Source of the DNA: CBDIHP01 sp965279195
GTDB lineage: Bacteria; Planctomycetota; Planctomycetia; Isosphaerales; Isosphaeraceae
NCBI GenBank assembly: GCA_965279195.1
Contig: CBDIHP010000020.1
Location: forward strand, 1-57,107
DNA: 57,107 nt
Reading direction: 5' to 3'
Shown here: in pieces, positions 52,851-57,107 of the stretch
Layout: every line of letters begins with the position of its first letter
Numbering within the stretch: position 1 is the first letter of the stretch
Translations under genes and position numbers: made by a program
The notes under the pieces: model-generated
Told to the model about the DNA's origin: nothing
Seen by the model: only the letters and a program-made list of their open reading frames with translations
Database searches by the model: none

Positions 52851-53626
52851 CGGTGGCCCACCAGATCAGGAGCCCGTTCAAGTCGAAGCCCTCGGAGCTT
52901 TGGCCCCAGGGCTATCGCAACATCCTCGTCACCATCTGGCACGTCGATCCCTGCAAGGGGCACCACGAGGATTCCTGCGGGTTCTCCTATCCCAGATTGG
53001 CCGACGATCAGATCAAGCTCCTCAAGGGCATCGCCTGGTCGGAGTCGTATGCCCCGATGTTCCTCCGATCGGCGACCCAGCGCTTCGAGAACCTGACCGA
53101 GGCGGCGATCCTGGCCCGCCTGATGGTCGATGCGGTCGCATGCTCGCTCGACATCAGGCTCACCGCCGACCAGCGGATCCAGCTGGAGCGGGGGCTCGTC
53201 CACGATCCGCACGACACCCGCCTCGGGACGGGCTACTTCTGCTTCCTCCCCGGCTGGCACACGAACCACTCCGACGACCGCCGCGAGGATCGCGAGGAGT
53301 TCATCCTCACCCAGTTCTGCGGCCTCGCCCGCAACATGCTCCGGATGAAACGCCCCTGGTGGCGGCATCCCAGGTGGCACGTCCATCACTGGCGGATCCA
53401 GGTCCACCATTGGCAGCAGCTCCGACGCCGGCTCTTCGATCGCTGCGAGGGCTGCGACGGGCGGTTCGGCTGGAACGAGTCGCCCATCGGCGTCCACTGG
53501 GAGCAGCCCCCGACCCGATGGTTCCGCTCGGCCGTCGGGCTCTTCCACCACAAATGCGCCCCGGCCCCGTGTCGTCCCATGCCGACGCATGTGAGCTTCG
53601 GCTGCTCCGAGGCCCCGGCCGGCTGA
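52835..53626 (+). CDS. Conserved phage protein, His/Trp-rich, putative metal-binding
   Basis: ATG 52835 is preceded by AAAGGA at 52819-52824, better than the ATG at 52805. The 263-residue protein has a helical first half and then 'MKRPWWRHPRWHVHHWRIQV' followed by 'FDRCEGCDGRFGWNESP', where His and Cys residues suggest a metal site, ending 'FHHKCAPAPC'. I recall proteins with this 'WWRHPRWHvHHW' block in other phages as uncharacterised. It lies between holin-like genes and terminase. Confidence 0.6.
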   Translation: MRDPMTVAHQIRSPFKSKPSELWPQGYRNILVTIWHVDPCKGHHEDSCGFSYPRLADDQIKLLKGIAWSESYAPMFLRSATQRFENLTEAAILARLMVDAVACSLDIRLTADQRIQLERGLVHDPHDTRLGTGYFCFLPGWHTNHSDDRREDREEFILTQFCGLARNMLRMKRPWWRHPRWHVHHWRIQVHHWQQLRRRLFDRCEGCDGRFGWNESPIGVHWEQPPTRWFRSAVGLFHHKCAPAPCRPMPTHVSFGCSEAPAG

Positions 53627-53679
53627 CGCAACGAAGCACCGTTTCCCCCGTTTTCCCCAACCATCGAAAGGATCGAGTC

Positions 53680-53730
53680 ATGGCGAAGAAACCGAAGGGC
53701 CCCAAGGGCGGCGGCGGCAAGGGCTGCTGA
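53680..53730 (+). CDS. 16-residue basic micropeptide
   Basis: ATG 53680 follows AAAGGA by 7 bases. The product is 'MAKKPKGPKGGGGKGC'. Its final codons (AAG GGC TGC TGA) are the same as those of the next gene, the small terminase, which also ends KGC. Small and basic, it may bind nucleic acid or be a processed fragment of a duplicated end. Confidence 0.4.
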   Translation: MAKKPKGPKGGGGKGC

Positions 53731-53814
53731 GCCTGCCGACGCACCCGTCTCATCGTCCCGGCGCCGGAGCCGAGGAGACCACGCCGTAACGTCCACCATC
53801 AGAGCAGGCGGCGC

Positions 53815-54459
53815 ATGTCGGAACCTTGGGAGCGGATCACGGAGGGCGAGGCTCAAGAGTCCAAGGAGGCATACGCCGCCGCCCTGGCGTACTTCGAACT
53901 CGGCCCCGGCCGCAGCCTCAAGAAGCTGGCCGAGAAGCTGGCCAAGGGGCACAGGGCAGGATCGAAACAGGATCGAAGCAGGATCAAGGTATCGGGCCAC
54001 GTCCGGACCTGGTGTGCGAGATACAACTGGGTCGAGCGGGCCAAGGCCTACGACGCCCGCGAGTCGCGGATCCGGCACGAAGCAACGGCCGTCGTCATCG
54101 CGGAGGCGGCCAAGTCCGACGCCCAGGTCGCGATCGAGAGGCAACGGGCATTCCGCGAAAGCCTCTGGTCGCGATTCGAGTTCGCGGACAAACGGATGGG
54201 AGAGACCGAGCGGCAGGCCGAGCCCAATCTCAAGGAATTGATCGACCTCCAGCGGTTCTTTGCCAACGCCTTGCCCATGGCCCGCGAGGCGATCGGCATG
54301 GGGCTGCCGACGCCGGACGCCGCCCAATGCGTCGCCGAGGCCTCAACGGTCCAGGACGAGGACAGCGACCTCAGCATCGAGGACATTAAATCGCTCCTGG
54401 CGTTCGAGACCGAGTCCGAGCGATCCGAGAAGCCCAAGGGCGACATCAAGGGCTGCTGA
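53815..54459 (+). CDS. terS: Small terminase subunit
   Basis: This 214-residue protein has an N-terminal helix-turn-helix region ('LGPGRSLKKLAEKLAKGHRA', 'HVRTWCARYNWVERAKAYDA'), where the 'yNWveRA.ayD' block is typical of small terminases, followed by a long helical oligomerisation part ('AQVAIERQRAFRESLWSRFE'). It would recognise pac or cos DNA and hold the large subunit. It lies 56 bases before the large subunit gene. Confidence 0.7.
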   Translation: MSEPWERITEGEAQESKEAYAAALAYFELGPGRSLKKLAEKLAKGHRAGSKQDRSRIKVSGHVRTWCARYNWVERAKAYDARESRIRHEATAVVIAEAAKSDAQVAIERQRAFRESLWSRFEFADKRMGETERQAEPNLKELIDLQRFFANALPMAREAIGMGLPTPDAAQCVAEASTVQDEDSDLSIEDIKSLLAFETESERSEKPKGDIKGC

Positions 54460-54515
54460 CCTCCGGGCCCGGTGGGACCGACGCCGGGCCGCCCGCGTCG
54501 CGGAGGGACGAGACG

Positions 54516-56111
54516 ATGCAATCGGCGAAGTTGAAGGCCAGGCTTCTCCGGGCCAGGGAGGAGATCCCGACCGAGCCCGGATGGCTCTGGGATCGGATCC
54601 GCAAATACCACGGGATACGGGTGCAGGATCAGGCCGTGTGCTGCGGCCATTCGTCGCCGTTCGACATGCTCTCTGAGCAGTTCCTCATCCGCCCCCGCAT
54701 CGCGTTGTGGCACGGCCCGCGAGGCGGCGGGAAGTCATTCCTGTCGGCCCTCGACACCCACCTGGCTTCGCGGTTCTACGCCGGCCACGGCACCCGGATC
54801 CTGGGCGGATCCAAGGACCAATCGAAGCAGATTTATCAGGCGCTCCGGCACATCGTGCAGTTCGCCAAGGGGCCATACGGCAACGACCGCGATCAGGTCG
54901 CGAGGCGCCAGCTCCTGGCGCAGTCGGCGACCTATCGCAATGGCTCCGAGGTCTCGATCCTGGCCGCGTCGATGCACAACGTCCGGGGCCCCCACGTCGC
55001 ATCGCTCAAGCTCGACGAAGTGGACGAGATCGCCCCGGAGGTCCGCGAGGCGGCCATCGGCATGGCGATGGAGAAGGTGGGCCCGGACGGGAAGAGGCAG
55101 AAGGTCTCGATCCTGATGACCTCCACCTGGCATCGCCCCGAGGGGCCGATGAGCCAGCTCATCAAGCGGGCCGAAGAGGGGGCGTTCCCGAAGCACACGT
55201 TCTGCACCTTCGAGGTCCTGGAGCGCTGCCCCGAGGGGCGGTCCGGGCGATGGATCGGCGGCGAGGAGCGATACGAGAATTGCCCCGAGTGCCCGATCCG
55301 GCCCTGGTGTCATGAGGACTGGCGTGACCACCCGACGACGCTCCCCAAGGCCAAGCGGTCGGACGGCCATTACTCGATCGACACGTTCATCCAGAAGGCC
55401 GAGGCGGTCTCGCCGGGCACCTTCGAAGCCGACTACCTCTGCCGGGGGCCGCAGCCCGACGGCCTGTTCTTCCCCGAGTTCAGCGATGCGAACGTGACCA
55501 GCGCCGCCGAGTATCGCCCCAACCTCCCCGTCCACGTCGGGGTGGACTCGGGGCACCAGACCGGCGGGGTCTTCTTCCAGATCGAGGAGCGGCAGCGCGA
55601 CGGCGTGATCGCCCAGCGGGTCGTCATCTTCGCCGACTACTTCTCCAAGGGCGTCGGGGCCTACAACGCCGCCGTGGAGATCCAGGAGGTCGCCCGGCAG
55701 CGGTGCAACGGCCTGATGCACTACCCCACGACGGACCCGGCCGGAAAGGCGTCGACGGCGGTCGGTCCCATCACCCTCGGCGAGTACAGCCGGGCCGGGT
55801 TCAAGCCCGAGCCCTGGCCGGTGTACCCCGGCAGCGTCAAGCAGTCGATCGAGCTGGTGCAGTCGTTCGTCAAGACGGCGACCGGCCGCATCGACCTCAT
55901 CATCAATCCCCGCTGCGAGAAGCTGATCGCCGCCTTCAAGAACTACTCGCGGAAGAAGGTCCGGGGCAGCTTCACCGACCAGCCGGCCGACCCGCAGCAC
56001 CCGCACGAGGACATGATCGACGCCCTCCGCGGTGCCCTGCACGCCGCATTCATCGAGGGGCGACGCAAGCCCCCGCAGTTCACCAGAGTCCCCGCCCGCA
56101 ACGTGTTCTGA
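54516..56111 (+). CDS. terL: Large terminase subunit
   Basis: This 531-residue protein has Walker A 'LWHGPRGGGKSFLSALD', Walker B 'ASLKLDEVDEI' with the catalytic Glu, a coupling 'ILMTSTWH' motif, and a C-terminal RNase H-like nuclease beginning 'VHVGVDSGHQTGG' and ending near 'HPHEDMIDALRGALHA'. Between the domains is a Cys cluster ('CPECPIRPWCHED') that may bind zinc, an uncommon insertion. It powers DNA packaging. CsrA and portal follow. Confidence 0.85.
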   Translation: MQSAKLKARLLRAREEIPTEPGWLWDRIRKYHGIRVQDQAVCCGHSSPFDMLSEQFLIRPRIALWHGPRGGGKSFLSALDTHLASRFYAGHGTRILGGSKDQSKQIYQALRHIVQFAKGPYGNDRDQVARRQLLAQSATYRNGSEVSILAASMHNVRGPHVASLKLDEVDEIAPEVREAAIGMAMEKVGPDGKRQKVSILMTSTWHRPEGPMSQLIKRAEEGAFPKHTFCTFEVLERCPEGRSGRWIGGEERYENCPECPIRPWCHEDWRDHPTTLPKAKRSDGHYSIDTFIQKAEAVSPGTFEADYLCRGPQPDGLFFPEFSDANVTSAAEYRPNLPVHVGVDSGHQTGGVFFQIEERQRDGVIAQRVVIFADYFSKGVGAYNAAVEIQEVARQRCNGLMHYPTTDPAGKASTAVGPITLGEYSRAGFKPEPWPVYPGSVKQSIELVQSFVKTATGRIDLIINPRCEKLIAAFKNYSRKKVRGSFTDQPADPQHPHEDMIDALRGALHAAFIEGRRKPPQFTRVPARNVF

Positions 56112-56132
56112 CCGATCAGGGAGGATCTATCC

Positions 56133-56357
56133 ATGCTCGTCCTCAGCCGCAAACGCGACGAGAGCGTCGTCATCGACCACGGCTCCATCGTCATCACCGT
56201 CGTCGAGATCCGGGGCGACAAGGTCCGCCTCGGCATCAGCGCGCATCCCCAGGTCACGATCCACCGGTCCGAGGTCGAGGATTCGATCGCCAAGGAGCAG
56301 AAGGCGGCGGGCGAGCCCCCGCTGAGGCCCAGGTTCTACCCCGGAGCCGAGCAGTGA
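56133..56357 (+). CDS. csrA: CsrA-family translational regulator
   Basis: This 74-residue protein begins 'MLVLSRKRDESVVIDHGSIV' and contains 'VVEIRGDKVRLGISAHPQVT' and 'IHRSEVEDSI', the CsrA/RsmA dimer fold with the RNA-binding L4 and R44-like positions present ('MLvLsRk', '.vhR.E'). CsrA binds GGA-containing leaders and blocks or stabilises mRNAs. Its stop overlaps the GTG of the portal gene, and it lies directly after the large terminase, so the three are co-expressed. Confidence 0.85.
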   Translation: MLVLSRKRDESVVIDHGSIVITVVEIRGDKVRLGISAHPQVTIHRSEVEDSIAKEQKAAGEPPLRPRFYPGAEQ

Positions 56358-57107
56358 AGATCACCGACCGGCGACACCCGGAATGGTTCGAGAATCAGAT
56401 CCGCTGGCGGTGGCTGATGGATTCCCTCATCGGGGGCCAGGTCTACCGCCAGGCGGTCTATGGCAACGACTCGCGCGGGCTCCCGGTCCGCAACCTGATC
56501 CGCCACAAGCGGGAGTATCCGGACCCGAAGGAGCGGGAGGTCCTCGCGGCGAACGGCTCGGTCTCCTACGTCCAGGGCCTCGCCGGCACCGAGCAGGCGG
56601 CCTCGGCCCTCTCCACGCAGCTGGCGGCCGACCCCGCCTCCTACGCCACCGACGACGATTACGAGATGCGTCGGGCCCGGACGCCCGTGCCCACGTTCGT
56701 CAAGGACGCCATCGAGTTCCACCTCGGCAAGATCGTCGGCCAGGAGATCGAGCGCGAGGCCGAGGACGAGGGGCTCAAGGCCTGGTGGCAGGACGTGGAC
56801 GGCCGGGGCACCAGCATCGACGAGTGGCTGGCCGAGGCGCTGGCGCCGCAGTTCCTCGTCCTGGGCCAGGCCGATCTCCTCTTCGACCACCCGCCGGCCC
56901 CCGAGGGCGTCGAGGTCCGGACCCAGGCCGACGTCAACTCGCTGGGGCTGCGAGGCTGCTACGCCCGGCTGATCCTGCCCGAGAACGTCGTGGACTGGAA
57001 GCTCGACGAGATGGAAAAGTGCTACACCGAGGCGGTCATCCGGGAGTATCCCGACCCCGGCTCCCGCGTCGACCAGAAGGACACCGTCCGCTATCGCCTG
57101 GTCACGA
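56354..57107 (+). CDS. Portal protein, N-terminal part (continues at base 1)
   Basis: GTG 56354 overlaps the CsrA stop (GTGA). The 251 codons to the window end are open and continue at base 3 of the window after removing the 15-base repeat. The N-terminal part has 'HPEWFENQIRWRWLMDSLIG', 'YRQAVYGNDSRGLPVRNLIR' and 'FVKDAIEFHLGKIVGQEIER'; the last part 'VVDWKLDEMEKCYTEAVIRE' fits the wing and clip region of portals. The whole protein is about 593 residues. Confidence 0.8.
   Translation, partial: MKITDRRHPEWFENQIRWRWLMDSLIGGQVYRQAVYGNDSRGLPVRNLIRHKREYPDPKEREVLAANGSVSYVQGLAGTEQAASALSTQLAADPASYATDDDYEMRRARTPVPTFVKDAIEFHLGKIVGQEIEREAEDEGLKAWWQDVDGRGTSIDEWLAEALAPQFLVLGQADLLFDHPPAPEGVEVRTQADVNSLGLRGCYARLILPENVVDWKLDEMEKCYTEAVIREYPDPGSRVDQKDTVRYRLVT

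Overview
The window looks like a complete circular (or circularly permuted) genome of a temperate tailed phage, cut inside the portal gene. The last 15 bases (57093-57107) repeat the first 15, and the open portal frame that begins at 56354 runs across that junction in register to its stop at 1043. The unique length is therefore about 57,092 bp. The sequence is very GC-rich. The HK97-type head, tail-tube, tape-measure and frameshifted tail-chaperone order indicates a long flexible tail (siphovirus). An integrase, an excisionase-like protein, a CI-like repressor with a divergent Cro-like gene, and an attP made from the 3' half of tRNA-Asp indicate lysogeny. The style of the tail proteins, the 'GRPxWxGVLWGLLGPP'-type membrane protein and the CAP protein suggest a planctomycete host to me, but that is an impression only and was not tested.

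Layout. (1) 49.4-57.1 kb: zinc-ribbon protein, secreted CAP-domain protein, holin-like membrane proteins, small and large terminase, a phage CsrA, then portal. (2) 1-24.8 kb: scaffold-like protein, major capsid protein followed by a terminator, a Mu F-like minor head protein fused to a HEXXH protease domain, connector-like genes, an SGNH-esterase fibre, several beta-rich fibre or decoration genes, tail tube, chaperone with an A9 frameshift site, tape measure, hub-like and fibre genes. (3) 25.2-25.8 kb: an approximately 580-bp array of GCCNN pentamers between convergent operons. (4) 25.8-28.1 kb: two minus-strand conserved phage genes and the lysogeny switch. (5) 28.1-41.1 kb: early/replication operon with a likely ssDNA-annealing protein, a lambda O-like initiator split into two frames with seven 24-bp iterons inside it, DnaB helicase, acetyltransferase, DnaN sliding-clamp homologue, VRR-NUC nuclease, sigma factor, metallopeptidase, PD-(D/E)XK-like nuclease and cytosine methyltransferase. 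(6) 41.1-43.7 kb: lipoprotein, excisionase-like gene, integrase, attP. (7) 43.7-45.2 kb: Nudix-like gene, then a promoter driving an apparently structured RNA and a tRNA-Met. (8) 45.2-49.1 kb: a minus-strand accessory operon including a second sigma factor and a pentapeptide-repeat protein, read from a promoter at about 49.2 kb whose sequence shares a 10-bp motif with the repressor switch.

How it fits together. The repressor at 27.4-27.9 kb probably holds the early operon, and perhaps the minus operon, silent. On induction the Cro-like gene, recombination and replication genes are read. The initiator would load DnaB at the iterons and the phage clamp homologue would interact with host polymerase. 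Two sigma factors could time late or accessory transcription. CsrA, tightly coupled to terminase and portal, could adjust host or phage translation. I found no DNA polymerase, primase or recognisable endolysin.
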